DNA from: Excoecaria cochinchinensis
Lineage: Eukaryota > Streptophyta > Magnoliopsida > Malpighiales > Euphorbiaceae
DNA: 64,000 bases
Assembly (NCBI GenBank): GCA_947683425.1
Contig: CANTUQ010000106.1
Coordinates: 4,860,001 to 4,924,000 of the forward strand
Reading direction: 5' to 3'
The translations under genes and the position numbers were made by a program. Shown here piece by piece: positions 11,658 through 23,873 of this stretch. The notes beneath the pieces were generated by a model. That model was not told where the DNA came from. It made no database searches and worked only from the letters and a program-made list of their open reading frames with translations. Numbering within the stretch: position 1 is the first letter of the stretch; each line of letters starts with the position of its first letter.

Positions 11658-12025
11658 GGCACGCGCGTGTAGGCCACCGCCCACGCGCACGCGCCGAAAG
11701 AGTTGGAGCGCGTGTGCTCCATGCGCCGCCTTACCGACCGATTCTGACTCTCCGGTTCCGGCCGGTGGGGGGTTTTCAGTGTCTGTGAATCTAATGGTGA
11801 GGTTAAAAATAAAAAATCCCGACTTCTAGCTAGCCGTTTAGAACACTTATGTTCATCCCCTCAGGTTTCGGTGTACACATACACGAAATCGAGCCGAAAT
11901 ATACACGCATATATATTTTTCACACAAAAAATAAATTTTTGTTGTGTTATATGCATCCCAGATCTAATAATTTTACACATAAAATTTTAGATCTGTTTAG
12001 CCACATGCCAGGACGCAAAAACAAC

Positions 12026-12038
12026 GGCTCTGATACCA
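12026..12038 (-). other. copia primer-binding site (initiator-Met tRNA)
   Basis: The minus strand reads TGGTATCAGAGCC one base inside the 5' LTR, the standard plant complement to the 3' end of initiator methionine tRNA. It fixes the orientation of the element. Confidence 0.93.
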
Positions 12039-12039
12039 A

Positions 12040-12463
12040 TGATGGGAAATTATAACAAATATAATTAACGTGGAGGTAACATTAAAAATGGTACCTACCT
12101 CTTGTAGCGCAGAATCTCATTGCGGAAGCGTCTACAAGGATCTTATTTGTTTTTGGTCACCGGTCTGGTTTTTACCCACTCGGGATAAGAGCAACTTGTT
12201 CACAATCTAAATGCCCCTGAAAATAAGACAAAAAACTGTGAGTGGGAACGAGCAGTCTTGCGGCGTATACGTTTTCTCGTTACCAAATTATGAGGACCTC
12301 ACCTCTATTTATAGAGGTCCTAATGGCTAGAGACCTAACTCTAGTTTAACTCAGACTCTTTCTGAGATAAAATTTGGTAATTTAATTTGGATTAAATAAC
12401 TCAATTTAATCTTGATAGGAACTCAATCCATTATAGAGTCATGGGCGCATCCCAACTCTATCA
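12040..12463 (-). repeat. copia 5' LTR
   Basis: 424 bp, TG..CA, with the same palindromic TATA element at 12302-12317. The target duplication TTTTC follows at 12464-12468. It differs from the 3' LTR at about four positions by eye. Confidence 0.93.
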
Positions 12464-12468
12464 TTTTC

Positions 12469-13074
12469 ATATTCATAAATGACATAGTCATCTTTTATCA
12501 AATTATGTATATGTCATAGGCAAATTAAAGATTATAAAATCATCACCTCCTTATATCTTCTCATAATAAAACTAGTGTCAGTGCGTCACAATACTTTTTT
12601 TCATTTGTTTTATAATACTTATGTACGAAACAATGTCTTAATTGTGAAATTTTTCGTTTTACCATTGAAAATGAATATATTATGATGGATGGGTGATTAA
12701 TTATAATAATTATTAAAATTTTAAGTGGTGAATTAAATATATTGAAAGTTTAAGTATGAATTTTAAAATTTTTTATAAATTTAGGAGAGATTTTATATAT
12801 TAAGCCTAATTAATATAAAGTTTTCTACTAATCATAAAGAACTACAACTTTAGTTTCTAGGGCCTTGAACGTTTGGTTGGTCAGCAAGCTCCCACATAAG
12901 AAATTGACTTATATATATCCAATCTAATACTAGTATGCGGAAGCCTATCGGTATGAAATATCGTAATTTATTTAAAAATGAAACATAAATTTTACCATAA
13001 ATTTTTTTCAAAAAAAAAAATGAAACATAAATATGCCATATTAAATTTATGAATAAAAATATATATATAAACCA
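12469..13074. other. AT-rich spacer between the copia and Tat elements
   Basis: About 600 bp of AT-rich single-copy-looking sequence. It ends with the Tat target duplication ATAAT at 13075-13079. No gene is seen. Confidence 0.5.
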
Positions 13075-13079
13075 ATAAT

Positions 13080-13557
13080 TGATATTTCTGGAAATATCAG
13101 AACGAGAGATATGGATGTGCCGAACAGATTCAAAAAGACTCGTAACCTGCAAAGAAGGCTAGCCCAGTCGGACAGGGCTTTAGCTTTTTCCAAAACTTAA
13201 GTCGGTAGATATTTTTAGAGACAGAATAAAAAATTTCTCTTATGAGACCAGTGATCAACATTATACCTTTTTTTAGAGTATTTATAAGACATAAGAGAGA
13301 GAATATATATCATAGGAGTTCTTGAGTGGTGGGTAGGTATAGTGCATGGCCGCATAATGATTAAACTGACCATACCCTATTAAGTGTGTCATACCCCTAG
13401 TCTATAGTAGCGATCCGATTGGATTAAGTAACTACTGATGGCCCTGAATGGACAGGTCACACGTGCCTGACGGGACTTGTCCCCTATAAGCCACTTTCTT
13501 TAGTTTAGGCCTGGGCCCCGATTTATCCATGGGCCTTGGGCGTGAGATGTATTATCA
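13080..13557 (-). repeat. Tat 3' LTR
   Basis: 478 bp, collinear with 48100-48574 but clearly diverged. Just inside it the minus strand reads AGAGAGGGGACAAA (13558-13571), a good polypurine tract directly abutting the LTR start TGATAATACATC. Confidence 0.92.
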
Positions 13558-14084
13558 TTTGTCCCCTCTCTAGAACAATCCGATCGGATTGTGTAGCCAT
13601 AACAATTTTAAGTGGTTGATCTCAGTTTTCAGAGGTAATGTCATTTCGTGTGTTGGATGGGACGGCCGTTTATTATAGTGAGTGAAGTTTCATTAGGGAG
13701 GTTTGTGATGGTGACTCTTCGTTTAGCATAACGGTCACTTGGTTTGCCAATTCTTGACTCGCACGGGGCAGAGAAGTAGATGAAGTTTCTCGAGAGTCGC
13801 GTTTGTCTTGTGGAGGAAGTTTTCTATTTTCTTATACATAGGTAAAATTATCTCGTTTTTTCACTTTTACCCTCCATGTATTGATTTTGGGATCTTTTAC
13901 GATGTTCTTGCATTTTCTCCTAGCCGGATCATCCTCTTTTTCGACAAGTTTTCGTCGGGACTACCCAGGAAATCATTTTTACTTGGATATATTCAAAATT
14001 TATTGAAATTCCTTCTTATTCGGAATCATCTTCGTTTGTTCCTATTAGCGAGATCCCGATTGTTCCTTTAGAATGAATTAGGTA
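13558..14084 (-). other. Tat 3' untranslated remnant
   Basis: 527 bp between the Tat 3' LTR and the Tekay 3' LTR, beginning with the polypurine tract. It should be the Tat sequence downstream of integrase, separated from its original neighbour by the Tekay insertion. An 87-codon plus-strand ORF here has no recognisable domain and is not called. Confidence 0.7.
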
Positions 14085-17000
14085 TGTAGCGTCTTATACC
14101 CATATGTGATACGGATACCGGATGCCACAACACTGAACTGACATACACTCTAATACTTTACTTATCCAATTAAATTACTGTTCCTTTTAATCCGGTTAAC
14201 CTAATTAAACTATTCAGGTTATTAAATAGACCATTAATTAAAACCGGTAATTTTTTTTGAATAGTACCATATACGTGAATAGTACCTTATATATGAATAG
14301 TATCGTATGTACGAATAGTACCGTATGTATAATACTGTATGAATAATACTATATGAATTAGGGGTGAGCATGGTCGGTTAACCGGTCCATGAGCCACAGT
14401 CCTTTAATATCGGTTTTTTGAAATTCCAGTCCATTAACCAGTCCATTACCATCGGTTAACCAGTCCATCGGTTTCGGATTTTCGGATCAGTTACCCAATA
14501 TTTTTCGGTTAACTACTATAATTATACATATATTCATAAATAAAATTAAAATGTTCAAAATACTTAAAAATTAAAATTTTTTCACTATAAGATAACATTA
14601 TTGTTGTTAAAATAAAAATATTTGGTGGATATAAGTAAATTTGTTTTTAAAAATTAATATTTAATAAGTAAATATATTAACCGGTCTATAATCACTTTTA
14701 ATTAGATAAATTGTTATACTTACTAATAGCAAATTAAAAAAACTTAAAAACTTTAAAATAATTAGTAGAATGAAAAAAAAAGTACATGATCACCTTTAAT
14801 TAGAATAAATTGTTAAAAAATAATAAATTAACTAAAAATTCGGTTTCGGTTCAGTTAATCAGTCACATGAGTCAAAAACCATTAACCAGTCCATTAATAT
14901 CGGTTTTTTCAAAATACTAACCATTAATCAGTCCATTACAATCGATTAACCAGTCAATCGGTTCGGTTTCGGATTTCTTTTTCGGTTAACCGAGTCCATC
15001 GGTTTTTTTGCTCTCCCCTAGTATGAATAGTCAACTTACTCAAGTCAATTAATACTTATTAATTAATTATCAAACCTAATATTTACTATATTTAATTCAC
15101 TATTAACTATACCGATTGATCTATAACTGTCTAAGTTACTATTCATCTGGTCAATTTTCCTTTAACTTGAAAATCTATATTTTACTTTACCAATTGTATT
15201 AACTTAATTTCTACCAATTATTAGGCGTGCTCAGACAAATATACTAAAGACAGTTATATTAATCTTTTACAGTCCAAAACCCAAAAGCAGATTATAAGAC
15301 ATATACATGCCAAAATCTTAACATACTTAATATTCTAAATAATATCTTCCATACCACTTCCAAAGTATGTGAGGTACGCATTGCTCCCAAAACCTTACGG
15401 AGTACTTACACGCATTCAAACAAAACAACGTGCCGAGCATTAAATATGTCCAGTGGTGATTGCAATTACATAATTTTCACTTAATTTACTTTTTCATGCA
15501 TAATAATATTCACATAAATAATATCATTTAATATTCATAAATAAACATATTTAATTTAATTCCCAACTAGGCATGCAATATTACATATAATTATTTTCCA
15601 ATTTCATAATTGGGCAATTACACAATTAACACATAAATAATTTTATTACCATTTTACCCTTAACTTAAAGCAATATTTCATTTACGCTTCACCAATTTTA
15701 CATGTATGCCATTGGTTCACTTTAATTTCACTAATATTACTATATTGCCACTAATTCATTTTAATTTCAATAATATTACAATTATGCCACTATTTTAATT
15801 AGTTTTACAATTTTAATTTCAATAACATTACAATTTTATCATTAATTTATATGTCAAATTACAGTTTTACCCTCCAATTATTAATTTCATGCCAAATTAT
15901 ATTTTTACCCATATCAAGTGGCATATTATCATATTTAACCATTTATTTATATTTTTACCCTTATTAATTATTTTTAATACACATATGCACAAAATTATCA
16001 TTTTGCCCCGCGAACTTTTTATATAATTCCATTTATACCCTTTTTCCACATAAATGTCATTTTAATCACATTTTAACCATTTTAATCTTATTTTTACAAT
16101 TATGCCCCTGTAACACACTGGCAGACTCTATATACAGGATAAGCGAGACGTGAACTCCAGAACTTCACAAAAATACCAGCGGAGTCCTGTGGGACCACCA
16201 CTGTCCTTTAATACAGAACAGTACAATTCAGATATTCATATATTCAGATACAGAAGTAGGACCATCATTGGCCTACTAAAAAGTGAGACGCCATGCTTAC
16301 ACCCGCGGTCTTATGTCCCTATGGCATGCCAACATATCCTGAACTTTGACTACCAGATCACTACATAGGGCAATATTATTTTATTTTTCACCTTATTAAT
16401 ATAATATACTTATTTTTTTTCTTCATGGTATATCATCAAAATATTTTATTATTTTTCATACCATTTCATCATTTCACATGTGATTATCATCATTACATCA
16501 TCACATGTCATGTAAACTTATTATTTCATCATGGTACACATGCATACATACATACATGCATACGGCCCACGTACCAATTTATTTACATTAATTCTTTTTA
16601 TCAATTTTATCATTTATTTAGGCCAATTTAATGATGTATAACATCACCATACCATCAATTTCCATGAATACACATAAAAATCATGACTTTACACATGATA
16701 TACATTCGGCCATACATACATCACATGCCTCATGATGTTTTCACATGCTCTAACACATACCATACATTAATTCAAATGCCAAATACCATAGATCCATCAT
16801 AATTATACATAAAATATCATGAAAACACATGAAAATCACATGAATTACATTCGGCCAAAGAAGTAACTTTTCACACAAAATTTATTTATTCAATTTAATC
16901 ATTCATACCATTATTTTTAACATCCCTAAGCATGAATATCATGTTAATTTCAATTAAACATGCATAAATCATATATTTTCTTCACAAACATAACATAAAT

Positions 17001-18479
17001 TCATATTTTTACCATGGAATTAAATGGAATTTGCAATCACAAACCTCAAATCCGTGTATTATACTTCTCAATTATCCTTTCACTTGCCCTTATCTTGCTT
17101 AGAGGTTCCTTCACCTATTGGACATAATTATGTCCTAACACAAAAATTAAGATTTAATCAAATCCAAGCTTCCTTTCAAACATCAAACTTCATAATCGTC
17201 TTATTAACATCCTAGAGTACCCTTAGGAACCTTAAAACCAAATTAAAATCACTTACCTCAATTTTACACTTAAACTTCAAGTCTAGATTTCACCCACTTT
17301 TAATTCTCCAAACTAAATTCTGAGACCACCAATGGATTCTAGACAAGTTGCATTATGTTAGAGAGGTTTGATCTTGAGGTGAGATGAAGAAAAAATGAAA
17401 GAAAAATGGTGAGAAAGAGAGGAGAGTGTATTCGGCCAAGAGAGAAGAAGAGAAGGCTGAAAAAAATGGAATCCAAGGGGATTTCCATATTTTCAAGTTT
17501 ATTTATATGGGTCCAATCGGACCCAACCAGGTCCAACCAAAGTGGTTGAGTCGATTTGGTCCGATTTTCATTTTTCGGGTCATTTTCCACTGTTTTGGTG
17601 AAATTTAATGTTGTCGAATTCATTTTCACTCCCAAATAATTTCATAATTCTTAGAATATTAAAATTAGTCTCCCTGCAAAATTTTACCTCAATCGGAGTC
17701 TGTTTGGGGTCCGGTTCACTTAAACTGATCCAATTCGATTCAGTTTGATTCTGCCGTAAAATACAATTCTAATGCTGTCAAAAAATTTTAAAAATTATTC
17801 TAGGCCTTTTATCCTCTTACAGTAGACCATTTTATCCACTCTAACTATTTATAAAAATTCGGTCAAAAGTCAGTCAAACTTTGGTTCAATCAAACCGAGC
17901 CAGAGAAACTTCAGACTGAATTTCGGAAGCATATTTGATCTCGTCTTTACACCAAAATTACACCATTATACTACATTTTTCATTCTCTTTCTGATAGTAA
18001 AAAAAATATTTTCGGGTACTATTCATCTCGGAGCCACTATTTTGTGGGCCCCACAGTTACTATTTAAAGACCGGTGAAAAATGCTGTTGCTATTCAATGG
18101 GACCCAGTGATGATGATGTTCCTAACCAAATGATGATGTTACACTTTAGAGGATACAATTACTATTCATCAACATGACATTGCTGATGTCATTATGGTCC
18201 CATATTTACTATTTAGTGGGTCCCACTTTTACTGCTCAATGGGTCCCACCTGGGCCCACTTTTCACCGAAATAAATACTTTTGCTTACTGTTTTGGCCAT
18301 TCCGAACTCATTAGACCTCCGATTGACACGAAATTTACGCCTACGAACTCGTATTGACAAGCTCTATCCAATGGTCTAATAAAATATTTTTCAATTTTGG
18401 AAAGTACTATTCATCCCGAAAATACTATTCATTCTAGAAAAATACTATTTACGACTAACCCGGTATTAGGGCTATTACA
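14085..18479 (-). repeat. Tekay 3' LTR (complete, carrying a hAT insertion)
   Basis: 4,395 bp including the 662-bp hAT-type element and its 8-bp duplication, so about 3.7 kb originally. On the plus strand it starts TGTAGCGTC and ends GGGCTATTACA. The minus strand just inside reads GGTAGGGGAGAT (18480-18491), a clear polypurine tract, which fixes this end. The first ~650 bp match the truncated 5' LTR at 38155-38807. ORFs within it (for example near 17339-17635) have no domain support. Confidence 0.9.
14359..15020. mobile_element. non-autonomous hAT-type DNA transposon
   Basis: 662 bp with 12-bp terminal repeats TAGGGGTGAGCA / TGCTCTCCCCTA (one mismatch). The flanking 8-bp duplications are ATATGAAT (14351-14358) and GTATGAAT (15021-15028). 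The empty site is preserved in the other Tekay LTR, near 38418-38432, which confirms the insertion and its borders. An 8-bp duplication with these ends is typical of hAT. No transposase is encoded. About 110 bp at each end are copies of each other in direct orientation (CATTAACCAGTCCATTA-like words with ATATCGGTTTTTT). Confidence 0.9.
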
Positions 18480-18541
18480 ATCTCCCCTACCAATTAAAAA
18501 TTTCGTCCTCGAAATTTACCTGAACTGAAGAGCTGGGGATA

Positions 18542-18757
18542 TTATTGTCTTATGGTCTCTTCTGGTTCCCACGTGGCTTCCTCGACATTATGGTGATTCC
18601 AGAGAATCTTCACCAGTGGGATCTGTTTGTTCCTGAGCTGCTTCGCTTCTCTAGCCAGGATCTTCACTGGATACTCCTCATAAGTCATGTCTGGCTGAAC
18701 TCGAACTTCTTTAGGCCTGATAACATGACTGGGGTCTGAACGGTACTTTTGAAGCAT
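18542..18757 (-). pseudogene. Tekay chromodomain
   Basis: A 71-codon open stretch at the C-terminal end of the polyprotein. It contains a chromodomain-like segment (ILAREAKQLRNKQIPLVKIL, then WNHHNVEEATWEPEE). The aromatic and acidic positions of the canonical fold (W..W.PE) are present. In chromoviruses this domain steers integration toward marked chromatin. A stop separates it from the integrase, so it is no longer translated as a fusion. Confidence 0.85.
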
Positions 18758-18793
18758 AGAGACATGGAAGACGTCATGAATCTTCTCTAACTC

Positions 18794-19840
18794 TTATGGA
18801 AGCTTCAGTCTGTAAGCTGCTGGTCCAACCCGCTGAATAATTTTATAAGGGCCAATGAATCTCGAACTCAGCTTGCCTTTCTTTCTAAATCTCAGAATCT
18901 TCTTCCATGGAGAAACTTTCAGAAATACTTTATCTCCCACTTGAAACTCTATATCTTTCCTCTTCAGATCTGCATAGAACTTATGTCGATCCATGGCTTC
19001 TTTCAATTTGTCTTTAATCACTCAAACCTTTTCTTTAGTTTCTCTAATCAGATCTGACCCCACAATCTTGCTCTCACTGAGCTCTGTCCAACAAAGAGGA
19101 GTTCTGCACTTTCTACCATACAAAGCTTCATAAGGAACCATCTTGATACTAGTCTGATAACTGTTGTTGTAGGAGAATTCTGCTAAAGTCAATACTGCTC
19201 CCAACGGTTACCAAACTCAAGGATGCAACATCTCAACATATCTTCCAGAATCTGAATCACACGCTCAGATTGTCCATCAGTCTGAGGGTGCAAAGCTGTA
19301 CTGAAATGTAATCTGGTTCCCAAAGCTTCCTGAAGTCTCTTCCAAAACTAAGAAGTGAATATCGGATCACGATCTGAAATGATGGAGGAAGGAACTCCAT
19401 GCAGTCTTACAATCTCACTAATGTATAACTCTACCAGCTTGGACAACGAATAATCCATTCTGATAGGTAGGAAGTGAGCTGATTTAGTGAGTCAATCAAC
19501 AATTACCCAAACCGCATCATGTTTCTTTCTCGAGAGAGGAAACCATGACACAAAATCCATGGTTATCCTGTCCCATTTCCATTCAGGAATGACAATAGGC
19601 TGAAGTAAACCTGAAAGAACTTGATTTTCTGCCTTGACTTGCTGACAAATCAGACACTTACCCACAAATTTTGTCATATCACATTTCATGTCTGGCCACC
19701 AATAAAGTATCTTCAAATCCTGATACATCTTGTTACAACCAGGATGCATAGCTGCTATGATGAGCTTCTGAGAGAATATCCTTTCTCAGATCAACTTGAT
19801 CAGGAAGACACAATCTCTGTTTGTAAATAACCCACCATCT
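18794..19840 (-). pseudogene. Tekay integrase
   Basis: Minus-strand segments in order: an HHCC zinc-binding part (MHPGCNKMYQDLK, CLICQQVK), the core domain (WDRITMDFVSWFP; later SDRDPIFTS and LHPQTDGQSERV) and the C-terminal GPY/F region (SSRFIGPYKIIQRVG). At least five lesions break it: stops near 19494, 19346, 19022 and 18791 and a frameshift near 19205. Three of the four stops fit a single C-to-T change at an Arg or Gln codon (CGA to TGA, CAG to TAG). The catalytic region is otherwise well kept. Confidence 0.9.
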
Positions 19841-21332
19841 GAACCCAATGAATAATCACTGACATGGCCATCTTTCACCTGAGACATAATGGTAGACAAC
19901 AGATCATCTTGCTTCTGAGCATCTTTCACTTGCTGGAGAAAATCTGGCTTAACTTGCATTTCTGCAATCAAAGCTCCATCATCTGATAAGTCCAGACTAA
20001 TATTCATAGCCCGTAGAGAAGCCATGAACTTCCTACTGAGAGCATCAGCTACAATGTTAGCTTTACCAGGATGATAGTCGATGAAGCACTCATAGTCTTT
20101 AATCAATTTAAGCCAACGTCTCTGCCTGAAGTTAAGCTCCTTATGAGTAAGCAAATACTTCAGACTCTTGTGATCAGTGTAGATGTAGCATCTCTCACCA
20201 TAGAGATAATGTCTCCAGATCTTCAATGCAAATACAATTGCTGCCAACTCAAGATCATGAGTAGGGTAATTCTTCTCATGAGTCTTAAGCTGTCGGGAGG
20301 CATAAGCAATCACCTTGCCTTCCTGCATCAATACACAACCCAATCCATTTCTGGAAGCATCACTAAAGACCACAAAATTCTTATCAGATTCAGGTTGCAG
20401 CAATACTAGAGCTTTAGTCAGCATACACTTAAGCTTCTCAAAGCTCTCCTGACATTTATCTGACCATTCAAACTTGACATTCTTTTGCAATAACTTGGTT
20501 AAAGGAGATGCAATCAAAGAGAAACCCTTGACGATCCTTTTGTAATAACCGCCCAAGCCAAGAAAACTCCTAATCTCGGTAATACTCCTGGGTGTCTTCC
20601 ACTAAAGGATCGCTTCAATCTTTTTAGGATCAAGTTTAATACCCTCTATTGATACTACGTGACTCAAAAATGATACCTCATCCAGCCAGAATTCACATTT
20701 ACTGAACTTGGCATAAAACTGCTTATCTCTCAGAGTCTGCAGAACAATTCTCAAATGCACATCGTGCTCCTCTGGAGTCTTCGAATACACCAAAATATCA
20801 TCGATGAAAATAACCACAAACTGATCCAAGTAAGGGTGGAAAACCCTATTCATCAGATCCATAAAAGCTGGGGGAGCATTTGTCAATCCAAAAGGCATGA
20901 CCATGAACTCATAATGATCACATCTGGTGCGGAAAGCTGTCTTAGGCACATCTAACTCTTTAATCTTTAGCTGATGGTAGCCCGATCTTAAGTCAATCTT
21001 GGAAAACACGCCCGCACCTTTCAACTGATCAAACAAATCATCACTCCGAGGCAGTGGATACTTGTTCTTTATGGTGACTTTATTCAGCTGTCTATAATCA
21101 ATACATAACCGAAGTGACCCATCCTTCTTTTTCACAAAGAGGACTTGTGCTCCCCAAGGTGAAACACTCGGTCTGATGAAGCCTTTATCAAATAATTCTT
21201 GCAACTGAATCTTCAATTCTCTGAGTTCTAAAGGTGCCATTCTGTAAGGAGCAATAGAGATAGGTGCAGTACCAGGTACTAAATCAATAGTAAACTCTAA
21301 CTCTCTATCAGGAAAAATATCCTGAAACTCCT
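19786..21332 (-). pseudogene. Tekay reverse transcriptase and RNase H
   Basis: RT spans about 21332-20600, with PYRMAPLELRELK, SPWGAQVLFVKKKDGSLR, the conserved FGLTNAPPAFMDLMN block and catalytic FIDDILVYS. RNase H spans about 20556-20000, with FVVFSDASRNGLGCVLMQ, the LELAAIVFALKIWRHYLYG block, YIYTDHKSLKYL and ADALSR. Two long open frames are separated near 20560-20600 by a stop, otherwise nearly intact. The protein is severed from gag and protease by the 15-kb LARD at 21333. Confidence 0.93.
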
Positions 21333-22578
21333 TGTGACACGCCCGAACCCCGCTCGCGATCCGGATGGCCCTCGGGAGTCCGCTTTTAGGACCCGAGGCC
21401 GGATGGAGGTTCGTTAAAACTCGTGAAAGCCGGTCGCTTTGCAATGGACAGGAATATATCCAAATCCATTGTTGGCAATCAACTTTCGAGAGCGTCTATT
21501 GGGTTATCATAAGGCAGGATCACGGAGTCGCCACCCGATGGAACATCGGAAAATAAATCTAACCTTATGAGGCCCAAAACCAGAGAGAGTTCGGGACCTC
21601 ACTCCTATTCATACCTTTGGTTAATATTATGTGAACGGGTCTTTAGGATCAATTATTTTATCTCTCTTCTCACACGATTATTGCGATAAATATAAAGCGC
21701 ATTACAAGCACGTAAAAAAATAATAAAATAATAAATAAAGCGATAAATAAAATATATTTACAGTTATCCAGAAATAAATATAAAATCATAAAAGAAAGAT
21801 ATAATAATAAGAATACATACATAAACCGGGCTATTTATTTAGGTGGAAACATTGGTTCCAACTACTTGTTTTATAAAAAGTATAAAATCCTTGAATCAAT
21901 TTAAATCTTTTGGTTTTGGGATGAAAACATGGACATTGGTCCAGTTTTATTGACAAATTTCATTTTGTAGAAAACATTTGTTGTGGTTCTTTTTAAACGC
22001 GGTCAAAAATCCTTTATTATTACAGATCATTAGTAAATAAAACAAAATAAAACAATAATTACATATTTCATAATAATAAATAAATCCTAATCTACTCACC
22101 TCGACCGTGCTCCTTGGACGAGCCATGTGCCGCTTGTGATTACAATCATGACATAAAATTAATATTGGTTAATAATGAATAAATAGGTAATTGAATGAAT
22201 AAATAAATAATTGAATAAATAAACAAACAAACAAACAAATAATTGAATAAAGTAAGTTAAGAAAAATAATTAAAGTTAATAATTGATTAAATTAAATTAA
22301 GTGATAAATAAATAAATAAGTAAATAATTAAATAAACAATTGAATGAAATAAATTAAAAGAAATGATGGATGTAAAACATAATGACAATTATAATGATCA
22401 ATGATAATAAAAAATAATGATGCTAATAATGATGAATAATAAATAAACCTAAAATAATAATAATAATTATAAATAGATAAAATAATAATAATAATAATAA
22501 CATGAACCAAATAATAATAATAATATAACAATAATAACAATAAACAAATAAAATGATAATAATATTAATATTAATAAC

Positions 22579-22652
<74 letters not shown>

Positions 22653-23035
22653 CAACAACAATTATGAATATAACATGGATTAAACATAAAATAATAATAT
22701 TGATAGTATAAATGAATAAGAATAATGATAATATAACAATGATAATAAAAAAATAATAATAATAATTAAATAAAATAATAATAAAATTATGATTAACAAA
22801 CACAACAATAGATAATAATAACTAAATATATACAATAATAATAATAATAAACACAATAAGAATAACAATAAACATAAATTAAATAATAATAATAATAATA
22901 ATAATGACAATCACAGTAACAATAATAATATATATGACAACACAACAAAGATAATAATAATAATCATACTAATAATATAAAATAATAACAATAATAATAA
23001 AATGCAATAATGCTAATAACAAATAAATAATAATG

Positions 23036-23072
<37 letters not shown>

Positions 23073-23091
23073 TTAAGAATAATAATAACAC

Positions 23092-23126
<35 letters not shown>

Positions 23127-23157
23127 TAATATTAATAAACAGAAAATAAATAAATAA

Positions 23158-23209
<52 letters not shown>

Positions 23210-23556
23210 GAACATAACAGCATTATTGAACAACAATACTAACAATAAAATGATAACAAAATGATAACAACAATACTAACAATAAATTAATGACATAACA
23301 ATAATAATGAATATAATAATAATATTAAAATGATAATAACACAACACAATAATAAATAATAACTAAATTTATACAATGATAATAATAAACACAATAATAA
23401 TTATAATATAAAATAAGTAACATTAATAATAACCAATAAATAACAATAACAATATCACATAACAATAATTATAATCAACAATAATAAACATAGTAATAAT
23501 ATTAACACCATCCTAATAATAATAATAATGACATTAAAATAATAATAACTAACCAC

Positions 23557-23588
<32 letters not shown>

Positions 23589-23645
23589 AACATCAACAAA
23601 CATAAAATAAACATATAATAATAATAATGGTAAAAACAGAATAAT

Positions 23646-23700
<55 letters not shown>

Positions 23701-23720
23701 CAGAATGTTAAATAATTACA

Positions 23721-23754
<34 letters not shown>

Positions 23755-23775
23755 GAATATTAATAATAATGAATA

Positions 23776-23815
<40 letters not shown>

Positions 23816-23824
23816 TAGAAATTA

Positions 23825-23873
<49 letters not shown>

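Larger units (their letters stand above)
4609..12463 (-). mobile_element. full-length Ty1-copia LTR retrotransposon, coding-defective
   Basis: A 7,855-bp element on the minus strand. It is bounded by two 424-bp LTRs (4609-5032 and 12040-12463) with TG..CA ends and a perfect 5-bp target duplication TTTTC (4604-4608, 12464-12468). Reading from the right it has a 5' LTR, a primer-binding site, a ~2-kb leader with a CACGTG array, then gag, protease, integrase, reverse transcriptase and RNase H remnants. That domain order (integrase before RT) defines Ty1-copia. By eye the LTRs differ at only about four positions, yet every coding domain carries stops and frameshifts. Defects therefore probably predate this insertion, implying mobilisation in trans. 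Confidence 0.95.

Noticed and set aside
11076..11722. Overlapping ORFs on both strands rich in Arg, Thr, His
   Set aside because: Products of the repeated CCACGTGTC array inside the copia leader; every frame is open by composition and none has a domain.
13808..14071. 87-codon plus ORF
   Set aside because: Lies in the Tat 3' untranslated remnant, opposite to the element's strand, with no domain.
21365..21556. 63-codon plus ORF, duplicated at 32601-32792
   Set aside because: Conserved only because it lies in the two LARD LTRs; no homology recognised and it is antisense to the element.
22423..23223. Long Ile/Leu/Tyr-rich minus-strand ORFs (also 33555-34531)
   Set aside because: Direct translations of the (TAA)n microsatellite; no start context, domain or composition expected of a protein.
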